From: Bosea sp. ANAM02
GTDB lineage: Bacteria > Pseudomonadota > Alphaproteobacteria > Rhizobiales > Beijerinckiaceae
Length of the DNA stretch: 64,000 bases
Assembly (NCBI RefSeq): GCF_011764485.1
Contig: NZ_AP022848.1
Location: forward strand, 4,891,301-4,955,300
Direction of reading: 5' to 3'
Shown here: piece after piece, positions 48,448-56,779 of the stretch
How the letters are laid out: the number at the start of each line of letters is the position of its first letter
How positions within the stretch are numbered: the stretch's first letter is position 1
Notes under the pieces: generated by a model
The model's database searches: none
The model's input: only the letters and a program-made list of their open reading frames with translations
What the model was told of the DNA's origin: nothing
Made by a program: the position numbers and the translations under genes

Positions 48448-50040
48448 ATGACAATCGTGAAGAGCTTCCGCCTCGCCGCCTTCGCCGCCCTGCTCGGCGC
48501 CACCGTCTCGACCGGGGCTCTCGCCCAGACGCTGACGATCGGCGTCCGCGCCGGGCCGGAATCGATCGATCCGCATTTCACCGCGACCGGCACCCATGCC
48601 GAAGCGCTCAAGCATGTCTTCGACACGCTGACCTGGTCCGGCGACAAGCTGCAGATCGAACCGCGCCTGGCGCTGAGCTGGAAGACGCTGGAGCCGACGG
48701 TCTGGGAATTCAAGCTGCGCCCCGGCGTCAAGTTCCATGACGGCTCGGACTTCACCGCCGAGGACGTCAAGTTCTCGATCGAGCGTATCCCGGTCGTCGC
48801 GGGGCCGAACCCGACGACGATCTATGTCCGGCGCGTCAAGGAGGTGAAGATCGTCGATCCGCTGACGGTGCATATCGTCACCGACGGGCCGGCGCCGAAC
48901 CTGCCGAACGATTTCATCCGGCTCTTCATCGTCTCGCACAAGGCCGCCGCCGGCCTGACCAAGGACAATGCCAACGAAGCCTTCAATTCCGGCAAGGCGG
49001 CCGTCGGCACCGGCCCCTACAAGTTCGTCTCCTGGACGCCGAAGGACCAGATGGTTCTCGACCGGTTCGACGGCTATTGGGGCGCCAAGCAGCCCTGGGC
49101 CAAGGTCGTGCGCAAGGAACTGCCGAACGACGCCGCCCGCGTCGCCCAGCTCAAGGCGGGCCAGGTCGACCTGATCGTGCGCGTGCCCGCCTCCGACGTG
49201 CCGACGCTGAAGCGCGACGCCAAGCTCACCGTCAGCACGATCGAGAGCGTCTATCTCTTCAACATGGAGCTCGACATGCGGGACAAATCCCCGCAGGTCA
49301 GCGCCAAGGACGGCTCGGCCCTGCCGAAGAACCCGATGCAGGACCCGAAGGTGCGCGAGGCGATCGATCTCGCCATCGACCGGCCGGCGCTGGCGGAGAT
49401 CGCGATGGAAGGGCTCGGCACCCCCGCAAACCAGTTGGTGACGCCGACGATCGCCGGCTTCAACAAGAGCCTGCCGCCGCTCAAGCCCGACCTCGCCAGG
49501 GCGAAGAAGCTGATGGAGGAGGCCGGCTATCCCAACGGCTTCAAGGTCGGCTTCGCCTTCACCAGCGACCGCCTGCCCGGCGACCGGCAGGTCGGCACCT
49601 CGATCGCGCAGATGCTGGCGCGCATCGGCATCGAGGTGAACGCCAACGCACAGCCCGGCGCGGTGTTCTTCCCGGCCCGCACGCGCGGCGATTTCTCGAT
49701 GACGATGTCCGGCTGGGGTACGCTGACGGGCGAGGCGAACTATACGCTCTCCTCCGTGGTCCATTCCAACGACCCGGCCAAGAAGCTCGGCGCCTTCAAC
49801 GTGCTCGGCTACAAGAATGCCGAGGTCGACAAGCTGATCGAGGACGCCGCCGTCGAGATGGACGAGGCCAAGCGCAACAAGATGCTGTCCGACGCGGCTG
49901 CGATCATCGCCAAGGACCGGCCGCGCCTGCCGATCGCCGCCGTCGGTTCCGCCTGGGCGATGCAGAAGGACAAGGTGACGATCAGCCCGCGCGTCGACGA
50001 GGACACGCTGGCGATGGACATCAAGCCCGCCAAGAAGTAA
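48448..50040 (+). CDS. peptide-type ABC transporter substrate-binding protein (SBP_bac_5)
   Basis: 530 aa. Signal peptide 1-26 (TGALAQ), no lipobox. Family 5 solute-binding features: GPESIDPHFTATGTHAEALK at the N-terminus, WEFKLRPGVKFHDGSDFTAE, and AVGTGPYKFVSW. These proteins bind oligopeptides, but also nickel, opines and other amides. It is the only binding protein near the permeases at 45007-46856, which lack their own, so together they form one importer encoded by two divergent transcripts. Confidence 0.93.
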   Translation: MTIVKSFRLAAFAALLGATVSTGALAQTLTIGVRAGPESIDPHFTATGTHAEALKHVFDTLTWSGDKLQIEPRLALSWKTLEPTVWEFKLRPGVKFHDGSDFTAEDVKFSIERIPVVAGPNPTTIYVRRVKEVKIVDPLTVHIVTDGPAPNLPNDFIRLFIVSHKAAAGLTKDNANEAFNSGKAAVGTGPYKFVSWTPKDQMVLDRFDGYWGAKQPWAKVVRKELPNDAARVAQLKAGQVDLIVRVPASDVPTLKRDAKLTVSTIESVYLFNMELDMRDKSPQVSAKDGSALPKNPMQDPKVREAIDLAIDRPALAEIAMEGLGTPANQLVTPTIAGFNKSLPPLKPDLARAKKLMEEAGYPNGFKVGFAFTSDRLPGDRQVGTSIAQMLARIGIEVNANAQPGAVFFPARTRGDFSMTMSGWGTLTGEANYTLSSVVHSNDPAKKLGAFNVLGYKNAEVDKLIEDAAVEMDEAKRNKMLSDAAAIIAKDRPRLPIAAVGSAWAMQKDKVTISPRVDEDTLAMDIKPAKK

Positions 50041-50116
50041 CGGGGCCGCCTTCAACGCCATGGCCGGTCCCGGCCGGCCATGGCCGCGCACGCTCAAGAC
50101 CCGACAGGATAAAGAC

Positions 50117-51064
50117 ATGACCCTCGCGCTCGCCATCCATGGCGGCTGCGGCACCTTGCCGAAAGCCGAGATGACGGAGGCCGAATGGGCCCAGGCCCGG
50201 TCCGACCTCGCCAGCGCCTTGCGGGCCGGCTGGGCGATCCTGAGCAAGGGCGGGGCGGCGGTCGACGCCGTCGAGGCGGCCGTTCGGGCGATGGAGGATT
50301 CCCCGCATTTCAACGCCGGCCACGGCGCCGCCTTCAACACCGAAGGCGAGCACGAGCTCGACGCCTCGATCATGGACGGGGCGACGCTGGCCGCCGGCGC
50401 GATCTGCGGCGCCAAGCGCATCCGCAACCCGATCGCGGCCGCCAAGGCCTTGATGCTGCGCGGCGATCCCGTGCTGCTCGCCGGCGGCGCCGCCGATGAT
50501 TTCGCCGAGCACGAGGGGGTGGACACCGTCGAGAACGAGCATTTCTCGACCGAGCGGCGGCGCAAGAACCTCGCCTCGATGAAGCTGCGCGAGATCGTCG
50601 GCACCGCCGCCGAGGCGAGCGAGGCGGAAAAGCACGGCACGGTCGGCGCCGTCGCCTGCGACGCGCAGGGCCATCTCGCCGCGGCGACCTCGACCGGCGG
50701 CTATACCAACAAGCCGGTCGGCCGCGTCGGCGATTCCCCGATCATCGGCGCCGGCACCTATGCCCGCGACGGGCGCTGTGCGGTCTCCGGCACCGGCAAG
50801 GGCGAGTATTTCATCCGCTACTGCGTCGGCCACGAGATCGCGTCGCTGATCGCCTATAAGGGCCTCTCGCTGGAGGGAGCGACGGATGCGGTCCTCGCCG
50901 AGCTTTCCGAGCACAAGGTCGGCGCGGGCCTCGTCGCCGTCGGTTCCGATGGATCGGTGGTCGCGCCCTACAATACCGAAGGCATGTATCGCGGCTGGGT
51001 GACGGCGGACGGCCTGATCCATGTCGCGACGCATGACCATGTCGAGCTGGCGGGGCAGGCGTGA
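50117..51064 (+). CDS. iaaA: isoaspartyl peptidase/L-asparaginase (Ntn hydrolase)
   Basis: 315 aa from the ATG at 50117. N-terminal AIHGGCGTL and the conserved NAGHGAAFN segment (near residue 65). The autoprocessing site is KHGTVGAVACD, where the Thr becomes the N-terminal nucleophile, followed by STGGYTNKPVGRVGDSPIIG. The enzyme cuts beta-aspartyl dipeptides and asparagine. It follows the binding protein gene by 76 bp, which suggests that isoaspartyl or similar amide-linked compounds are what the ABC system imports. Confidence 0.93.
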   Translation: MTLALAIHGGCGTLPKAEMTEAEWAQARSDLASALRAGWAILSKGGAAVDAVEAAVRAMEDSPHFNAGHGAAFNTEGEHELDASIMDGATLAAGAICGAKRIRNPIAAAKALMLRGDPVLLAGGAADDFAEHEGVDTVENEHFSTERRRKNLASMKLREIVGTAAEASEAEKHGTVGAVACDAQGHLAAATSTGGYTNKPVGRVGDSPIIGAGTYARDGRCAVSGTGKGEYFIRYCVGHEIASLIAYKGLSLEGATDAVLAELSEHKVGAGLVAVGSDGSVVAPYNTEGMYRGWVTADGLIHVATHDHVELAGQA

Positions 51065-51086
51065 CGCAGGTTTCGTCTTCCGCAGC

Positions 51087-51198
51087 CCTCATCCCGAGGA
51101 GCCGCGAAGCGGCGTCTCGAAGGATGTTCGGGGAGGCGCGGGAGATAGCTGGAGCATCCTTCGAGACGCAAGCCTCCGGCTTGCTCCTCAGGATGAGG
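51087..51198. repeat. palindromic repeat, family A
   Basis: A 112-bp copy between the isoaspartyl peptidase and the reductase genes. Ends CCTCATCCCGAGGAGC and GCTCCTCAGGATGAGG. Confidence 0.85.
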
Positions 51199-51223
51199 GC
51201 TTGGTGGTGGAAAGGCTTCTGTT

Positions 51224-52264
51224 GTGACCGCTGAACCCATCCTGATCTGGGGCGCCGGCGCCATCGGCGGCACGCTCGGCGCCTATTGGGCGCGAGCCGG
51301 TATCCCGGTCCTGCTCGTCGATATCGTCGCGGAGCATGTCGAGGCCTGCCGGACCAAGGGCCTGGCGATTTCCGGGCCGGTCGAGGATTTCACGCAGGTC
51401 GTGCCTGCCGCGACGCCGGCCGAACTGACCGGCCGCCATAGCCGCATCGTGCTCGCGGTGAAGGCCGGCGCGACGGAGGCCGCACTTGCAGCTCTGAAGC
51501 CACATCTGGCGGAGGACGGCTTCGTGCTCTCCGCCCAGAACGGGCTGAACGAACTCGCCATCGCCAGGGCCGTCGGCGAGCGGCGCACCATGGGCTGCTT
51601 CGTCAATTTCGGCGCCGACTGGCTCGGGCCGGGCGAGATCCTCTACGGCAATCGCGGCGCGACCGTCGTCGGCGAGGTCGACGGCTCGATGAGCGAGCGG
51701 GCCATCGAGATGCATCGCCTGATGCAGATATTCGAACCCGATGCGATCCTGACCGACAACATCTTCGGCTATCTCTGGGGCAAGCTCGCCTATGGCGCGA
51801 TGCTGTTCGGGACGGCGCTGACCGGCGATTCGATGTCGGCGAATTTCGCCGATCCGCAGCGGCTGCCGGTCTGGCTCGCGCTGGGGCGCGAGGTCGGGGC
51901 GGTCGCGACGAAGCGCGGCGTGACCTCGCTCGGCTTCGGCGCGTTCGATCCGATGGTGTTCGCGCCGGGACGGCCCGAAGGCCCGCAGATCGAGACGATC
52001 CGCTGGCTGGCGCATTACACCGCGCAGACCGCCAAGACCCATTCCGGCATCTGGCGCGATCTCGCGGTGCGCAAGCGCAGGACCGAGGTCGACCCGCAGA
52101 TCGGGGTCATCGCCACGCTCGGCCGGGAGGTCGGCATCGCAACGCCCGCGATCGAGACGCTGGTCACGCTGATCCACGACATCGAGGACGGCCGCCGCCC
52201 GATGGCCTTCGAAACGCTCAAGGTATTGATCGACCAATGCAGATCCGCTTCGACGGCCGCGTAG
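51224..52264 (+). CDS. ketopantoate reductase (ApbA/PanE) family protein
   Basis: 346 aa, GTG start. The N-terminal Rossmann fold has GAGAIGGTLGAYWA. The conserved Lys region AVKAGATEAALAAL and the Asn-containing SAQNGLNEL match the family. The C-terminal helical domain is longer than in PanE. In this catabolic setting it is more likely an oxidoreductase for a 2-keto or 2-hydroxy acid than the pantothenate enzyme. It overlaps the SDR gene by 28 bp. Confidence 0.8.
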   Translation: MTAEPILIWGAGAIGGTLGAYWARAGIPVLLVDIVAEHVEACRTKGLAISGPVEDFTQVVPAATPAELTGRHSRIVLAVKAGATEAALAALKPHLAEDGFVLSAQNGLNELAIARAVGERRTMGCFVNFGADWLGPGEILYGNRGATVVGEVDGSMSERAIEMHRLMQIFEPDAILTDNIFGYLWGKLAYGAMLFGTALTGDSMSANFADPQRLPVWLALGREVGAVATKRGVTSLGFGAFDPMVFAPGRPEGPQIETIRWLAHYTAQTAKTHSGIWRDLAVRKRRTEVDPQIGVIATLGREVGIATPAIETLVTLIHDIEDGRRPMAFETLKVLIDQCRSASTAA

Positions 52265-52992
52265 CCCTCGTCACCGGCGCAGCCCAGGGTATCGGGCGCG
52301 CGATCGCCGCCGCGCTGGCGGACGCGGGCGCCCGCGTCCATCTCGCCGATATCGACGAAGCCGGGGTGCAGGCCGCCGCGAAAGAGCTTGGCGCGACCGG
52401 GCACGCCGCCGATCTCGGCTCGCCCGAAGCCGCGCAGGCGCTGGTGCGCGAGATCGTGGCAGTCGACGGCCGGCTCGACCTTCTCGTCCATGCCGCCGGG
52501 GGCGTGCGCGGACAGGTCGGCCGGGCGATCGAGGCGATTTCCGAGGATGACTGGCGCGTGATCTTCGCCGCCAATGTCGATGCCGCCTTCTTCCTGGCGC
52601 AGGCGGCGGCGCCCGTGATGAAGCAGGCGGGGTATGGGCGGATCGTGACGATCTCGTCGGGCGCCGGCCTGCGGCCCAGCCTCACCGGCATTCAGGCCTA
52701 TGCCAGCGCCAAGCATGCGCTGGTCGGCTTGACCAGGCAGCTCGCCTGGGAGTTCGGCCCGCACGGCATCACGGTGAACTCGGTGGCGCCGGGCTTCGTG
52801 CGCTCCAATCCCGCCAGCGAGCGGCAATGGCAGAGCTATGGGCCGGAGGGGCAGAAGCGCCTCGTCGAGAGCATCCATACCCGCCGGCTCGGCACGCCCG
52901 AGGACATCGCCAACGCCACGCTGTTCTTCCTGAGCGAGCAGGCCGGCTGGATCAGCGGTCAGGTGCTCTCCGTGGATGGCGGCCGGTCTTAG
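52237..52992 (+). CDS. short-chain dehydrogenase/reductase
   Basis: 251 aa, a classical SDR. The cofactor motif is TGAAQGIGRA and the acidic residue after strand 2 is in LADIDEAG (NAD preference). The catalytic Ser is in ISSGAG and the Tyr-x-x-x-Lys in YASAKHA. FabG-like C-terminus (GQVLSVDGGRS). It is the last gene of the plus-strand catabolic transcript and is followed by a family C repeat. The substrate is unknown. Confidence 0.92.
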   Translation: MQIRFDGRVALVTGAAQGIGRAIAAALADAGARVHLADIDEAGVQAAAKELGATGHAADLGSPEAAQALVREIVAVDGRLDLLVHAAGGVRGQVGRAIEAISEDDWRVIFAANVDAAFFLAQAAAPVMKQAGYGRIVTISSGAGLRPSLTGIQAYASAKHALVGLTRQLAWEFGPHGITVNSVAPGFVRSNPASERQWQSYGPEGQKRLVESIHTRRLGTPEDIANATLFFLSEQAGWISGQVLSVDGGRS

Positions 52993-53010
52993 GGGCGGCT
53001 GGAGCGCGCC

Positions 53011-53102
53011 GTCATGCTCGGACTTGACCCGAGCATATCGTCCCGAAGGAGGCTCCAGCGCCTTGTTTTGCGTGAGATTCTCGGGTCAAGCCCGAGAATG
53101 AC
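53011..53102. repeat. palindromic repeat, family C (GTCATGCTCGG ... CCCGAGAATGAC)
   Basis: A 92-bp element. The left hairpin is ATGCTCGGAC/GACCCGAGCAT-type and the right hairpin is ATTCTCGGG/CCCGAGAAT, with the same GTCAT/ATGAC ends as families B and D. It lies between the convergent SDR and VOC genes. Other copies are at 56670 and 61790. Confidence 0.85.
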
Positions 53103-53114
53103 GCCGCACCTATC

Positions 53115-53549
53115 TCAACCGCAATTCGCCTGATCCGCAGGCATTTCCGCGCCGACCATCCAGTTGGTGCCGAAACGGTCGGTCAGCATGCCGAAGCGCG
53201 GCGACCAGAAGGTCTCGGCCATCGGCATGTTGATCTTGGCGCCGCCCTCCGACAGGCCGGCGAAGATGCGCTCAGCCTCTTCCGGCGTCGCCACGCCGAT
53301 GCTGACCGAGACCGAGCGCATCGGCCCGTCGCTTTGGTTGGGCGGGGCGTCGGAGGCCATCAGCAACTGGCCCTCGATCTCCAGGCAGGCATGCAGGATC
53401 TTGTCCCGCCATTCCGCCGGGACATGCTCCTCGGCCGGCGTGCCCTTGTGGTCCATCATGGCCTGGATCGTGCCGCCCAGAACCTTGTGATAATGGGTGA
53501 AAGCCTCGCGGCAATTGCCCTCGAACATCAGATAGGTCGACAGTTTCAT
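53115..53549 (-). CDS. VOC-family protein (PhnB/glyoxalase-like)
   Basis: 144 aa from the ATG at 53549, with AGGAGG upstream. A paired beta-alpha-beta fold of the PhnB type (YLMFEGNCREAFTHYHKVLGG, DRFGTNWMVG). Such proteins are widespread and mostly uncharacterised; metal binding is possible. It is the last gene of the ArsR operon. Confidence 0.85.
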   Translation of the reverse strand: MKLSTYLMFEGNCREAFTHYHKVLGGTIQAMMDHKGTPAEEHVPAEWRDKILHACLEIEGQLLMASDAPPNQSDGPMRSVSVSIGVATPEEAERIFAGLSEGGAKINMPMAETFWSPRFGMLTDRFGTNWMVGAEMPADQANCG

Positions 53550-53581
53550 CGCATATCCTCCTGCGTGCCTGTGGGAAGCGC

Positions 53582-54064
53582 TCAGCGCTTGCGGTGGTAT
53601 TGGGCGGCCATGAATTCGGTCCACTGACCGTCCGGCCCGAGCGCGCGCGAGGTCAGGGTGCGGTGGTCCGGCGACAGGAAGGTGATGACGTCCTGGTACT
53701 TCGCCATGGAGCCGTCGCCCGCCATGCTCGGCCCCTCGGTGTCGAGGACCAGCGACTTGCCGTCGTCGGAAAGCGCGCCGTCATAGGTCCACATCATCGT
53801 CATCATCGAGGCGACGAAGCTGCCGACGAAGCGGCCCCTGGCCGGGTCGAAGCCGAGCGTCATCAGGCTGGTGACCGGCTTGCCGTCGGGCCCTTCACCC
53901 TGCCCCTCGCCGAGAGTCCAGAGCCCGCCGAGCGAGCGCACGCTTTCCGTCCCCTTCGAGGTTGAGGGCGGCTGGTCCGGCCCCATCGAGCAGTTCATCT
54001 CGGCGGTCCAGTCGCCAAGAAGCTGCTGGAGCCACTCATGCTCCTTCTGCGGTTCGCCCATCAT
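53582..54064 (-). CDS. DUF1579 family protein
   Basis: 160 aa. DUF1579 pattern: HEWLQQLLGDWTAEMNCSMG at the start, GLWTLGEGQG in the middle and TMMWTYDGALSDDGKSL towards the end. It has a lipocalin-like beta-barrel expectation. The function is unknown; members often accompany SRPBCC and VOC proteins under an ArsR regulator, as here. Confidence 0.8.
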   Translation of the reverse strand: MMGEPQKEHEWLQQLLGDWTAEMNCSMGPDQPPSTSKGTESVRSLGGLWTLGEGQGEGPDGKPVTSLMTLGFDPARGRFVGSFVASMMTMMWTYDGALSDDGKSLVLDTEGPSMAGDGSMAKYQDVITFLSPDHRTLTSRALGPDGQWTEFMAAQYHRKR

Positions 54065-54114
54065 GGTCTCCCTCCTCCGGTTTTCGTTCTGTGGGTAATC
54101 AGGTGATGCCCGCC

Positions 54115-54660
54115 TCAGGCGGTGCGCTCGGCCGCGGCCTTCATGGCCTTGAGTCCAGCCTCGAAATCGCCGCCGACCATGCGGTCCATGTCCATGAAGA
54201 CATGCATGATCTTGCCGATGAACGGAGTCGGGCCGGTCATGATCCAGGTCACGTTCGTACCCTGGTTCTGTGGCGTCAGCGCGAAGACGACGTCGTTATG
54301 CGCCTCGAAGGGCTTGAGGAAATCGAGCTTGAGCCCGAGCTTGCCAGGCGCCTGCGCCTCGGTGATGCGCATGCTGCCCTCGCCGACATTCTTGTCGCCG
54401 GCCCAGGCATAGGTCGCACCGACCCCTGTCTCGGCCCCGCCGAAGGTGCGCTTCATCGCCGGGTCCTTCTTCTCCCAGGGCGACCAGGCGCTCCAGGCCC
54501 GGAAATCGGCGATCAGCGGATAGATGCGCTCCGGCGCGGCATTGATCGCGATGGAGCGGGTGACCTGGAACGTGTCGGGCTTGCGAGCGGCGAGGATCAG
54601 CACGACGACGATGCCGGTGGCGACGATACCGAGCAGGCTGAGAAGAATGGTCTTGAGCAT
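54115..54660 (-). CDS. SRPBCC family protein with N-terminal membrane anchor
   Basis: 181 aa from the ATG at 54660. A hydrophobic helix (about 4-25, LSLLGIVATGIVVVLILAA) precedes an SRPBCC/polyketide-cyclase-like domain (SIAINAAPERIYPLIADFRA, then WSPWEKKDPAMKRTFGG). The fold forms a hydrophobic ligand pocket. It follows the ArsR gene by 41 bp. Confidence 0.85.
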   Translation of the reverse strand: MLKTILLSLLGIVATGIVVVLILAARKPDTFQVTRSIAINAAPERIYPLIADFRAWSAWSPWEKKDPAMKRTFGGAETGVGATYAWAGDKNVGEGSMRITEAQAPGKLGLKLDFLKPFEAHNDVVFALTPQNQGTNVTWIMTGPTPFIGKIMHVFMDMDRMVGGDFEAGLKAMKAAAERTA

Positions 54661-54701
54661 GACGAGCACCTGAAACTGAGCTTGAAGGAATGGCTTTGGC
54701 G

Positions 54702-55052
54702 TCAAACGCCGGGCTTATCGGGTGGTTTCGCCTTGATCTCGCGGAGCATCTCGTCCAGCCGCCCCAGGCTCTGGTCCCAGAAACGGCTGTAATGCTCCAG
54801 CCATTGCGAGACGTCCTGCAGCGGGCCGGGGTCGAGCCGGCAAGGCCGCCACTGGGCTTCCTTTCCCCGCGTGATCAGCCCGGCGCGCTCCAGCACCTTG
54901 AGGTGCTTGGAAACCGCAGGAAGGCTCATCGCGAAGGGCTCGGCCAATTCCTTCACCGAACTCTCGCCTTGCGACAGCCGGTCCAGGATGGCACGGCGCG
55001 TCGGGTCGGCGAGGGCTGCGAAGGTCAGGCTGAGCGGGTCCGTCGACATCAT
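54702..55052 (-). CDS. ArsR-family transcriptional regulator
   Basis: 116 aa. Winged helix: DPTRRAILDRLSQGESSVKE, then FAMSLPAVSKHLKVLERAGL. It lacks the metal-binding Cys motif of classical ArsR and belongs to the branch that is paired with SRPBCC proteins. It is the first gene of the operon ArsR-SRPBCC-DUF1579-VOC and starts four bases from a 30-bp palindrome that covers its own transcription start, so it is almost certainly autoregulated. Confidence 0.9.
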   Translation of the reverse strand: MMSTDPLSLTFAALADPTRRAILDRLSQGESSVKELAEPFAMSLPAVSKHLKVLERAGLITRGKEAQWRPCRLDPGPLQDVSQWLEHYSRFWDQSLGRLDEMLREIKAKPPDKPGV

Positions 55053-55055
55053 ATA

Positions 55056-55085
55056 AAACCGATCAGTTAATTAACTGATCGGTTT
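55056..55085. promoter_or_regulatory. 30-bp perfect palindrome, ArsR operator
   Basis: The left half is AAACCGATCAGTTAA and the right half is its exact complement. It overlaps the last bases of the -10 box and the expected +1 of the ArsR operon, so bound repressor would block transcription directly. Confidence 0.85.
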
Positions 55086-55112
55086 ACTAACTGCATTCCT
55101 CCTGCCTGTCAA
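55084..55112 (-). promoter_or_regulatory. sigma70 promoter of the ArsR operon
   Basis: On the minus strand TTGACA (55112-55107) and TAGTAA (55089-55084) are 17 bp apart. The start site would fall inside the palindrome, leaving a leader of only about 25-30 bases. Confidence 0.65.
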
Positions 55113-55204
55113 TCGGGTTGGGCCGCAAGCTGGCGCGAGCCCCCGCCGGTTGTTGTCAGGAGCGCGGACACGCGGCTAGAACCAGTGCGATACGAGGAGG
55201 GCTC

Positions 55205-56659
55205 ATGAGCTTCGAGACCGCAGCGACACCGGAAGCCGCCGTGGACCGGCTCGAACGGCTCTATGACGCGGCGCGCTCGGCCCTGCGCGGCGACCTGCAG
55301 CGCTTCTTCGAGACCGGCGAGGCGCCGACGCACGAGGACCGGGAGCGCTATCGCTATCCGATGCTGCGCGTGACCTACGAGCCCTCGAAGCTGCCGGAAG
55401 CGACGCGGCGCGGCTATGCCAAATTCGCGGTACCCGGCATCTACTCGACCACGGTGACGCAGCCGGCCGAGTTCCGCGCCTATCTGCTCGACCAGCTCGA
55501 GCCGCTCGCCGCCGAATACGGCGCGACGATCGAGACGGGCATCAGCACGCAGGAAATCCCCTATCCTTACGCGCTCGAAGGTGGCGACGAACTGGGGCGC
55601 GGCAAGATCACCGCGGCGGAACTGGCGCGCTATTTCCCGACGCCGCTCTTGGCGCTGGTCGGCGACGAGATCGCCGATGGCACTTATGATCTGATCGAGG
55701 GCGAGCCACGCCCGCTCTCGCTGTTCGACGCGGTTCGGGTCGATTACTCGCTGCGGCGGCTGGTGCACTATACCGGCACCGACTGGCGGGCCGTGCAGCC
55801 CTGGGTGCTGCTCACCAACTACCATCGCTATGTCGACCAGTTCGTCCGGCTCGGCCTCGCCGAGATCGAGGCCGGCACGGCCGAGGCGCTGATCGCACCG
55901 GGCGGCATCCGCATCGATAGGGACGGGATCGACGTCTCGGCCGCCGAGCGGGTGATGTCGGCGCCTTGGCACCGCTTCCAGATGCCGGCCTACCATCTGA
56001 TCCGGACCGGCGGCGAGGGCGTGACGCTGGTCAATATCGGGGTCGGTCCCTCCAACGCGAAGAACATCACCGACCATCTCGCGGTGCTCCGGCCGAATTG
56101 CTGGCTGATGGTCGGGCATTGCGGCGGCCTGCGCCAGACCCAGATCATCGGCGACTACGTGCTGGCCCATGCCTATCTCCGGCAGGACCGCATCCTCGAC
56201 GATCTCGTGCCGCCGGATATCCCGATTCCGGCGCTGGCGGAGGTGCAGGTCGCGCTCCAGCAGGCGGCTGCCGACATCACCGGCGAGAAAGGCGACCGGC
56301 TGAAGCAGCGCCTGCGCACCGGCACCGTGGTGACCCAGGACGACCGCAACTGGGAGTTGCAATGGACCAAGGAGCGGCGGCGCATCAACCTGTCGCGCGC
56401 CATCGCGGTCGACATGGAATCCGGCACGATCGCGGCCCAGGGCTATCGGCTGCGCGTTCCCTACGGCACCTTGCTCTGCGTCTCGGACAAGCCGCTGCAT
56501 GGCGAGATCAAGCTGCCCGGCGCAGCGAACGCCTTCTACGAGCGCGCCGTCGGCGAGCACCTGCGCATCGGGCTCGACGCGCTGGAGAAGCTGAAGAAGG
56601 CGGGTGCCACGATCCACTCGCGCAAGCTCAGGAGCTTCGACGAGCCGCCGTTCCGGTAG
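55205..56659 (+). CDS. amn: AMP nucleosidase
   Basis: 484 aa from the ATG at 55205, with GAGGAGGG upstream. The N-terminal AMP nucleosidase domain (about 10-190) and C-terminal nucleoside phosphorylase-like domain (about 230-480) are both present. Key segments: VNIGVGPSNAKNITDHLAVL, MVGHCGGLR and the ribose/base site VDMESGTIAAQGYR. The enzyme hydrolyses AMP to adenine and ribose 5-phosphate. It is monocistronic; a family C repeat lies between it and the convergent ubiB. Confidence 0.95.
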   Translation: MSFETAATPEAAVDRLERLYDAARSALRGDLQRFFETGEAPTHEDRERYRYPMLRVTYEPSKLPEATRRGYAKFAVPGIYSTTVTQPAEFRAYLLDQLEPLAAEYGATIETGISTQEIPYPYALEGGDELGRGKITAAELARYFPTPLLALVGDEIADGTYDLIEGEPRPLSLFDAVRVDYSLRRLVHYTGTDWRAVQPWVLLTNYHRYVDQFVRLGLAEIEAGTAEALIAPGGIRIDRDGIDVSAAERVMSAPWHRFQMPAYHLIRTGGEGVTLVNIGVGPSNAKNITDHLAVLRPNCWLMVGHCGGLRQTQIIGDYVLAHAYLRQDRILDDLVPPDIPIPALAEVQVALQQAAADITGEKGDRLKQRLRTGTVVTQDDRNWELQWTKERRRINLSRAIAVDMESGTIAAQGYRLRVPYGTLLCVSDKPLHGEIKLPGAANAFYERAVGEHLRIGLDALEKLKKAGATIHSRKLRSFDEPPFR

Positions 56660-56669
56660 ATCAATGCAC

Positions 56670-56765
56670 GTCATGCTCGGGCTTGACCCGAGCATCCCGG
56701 GACGAGAAGGCGCCTTATCCGGCATGAGATTCTCGGGTCGAAGCTGTGCTTCGCCCGAGAATGAC
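56670..56765. repeat. palindromic repeat, family C
   Basis: A 96-bp copy with left hairpin ATGCTCGGGC/GACCCGAGCAT-type and right hairpin ATTCTCGGG/CCCGAGAAT, the latter with an enlarged loop. It fills the gap between the convergent amn and ubiB stops. Confidence 0.85.
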
Positions 56766-56779
56766 GGCAAGCGCTCGAC

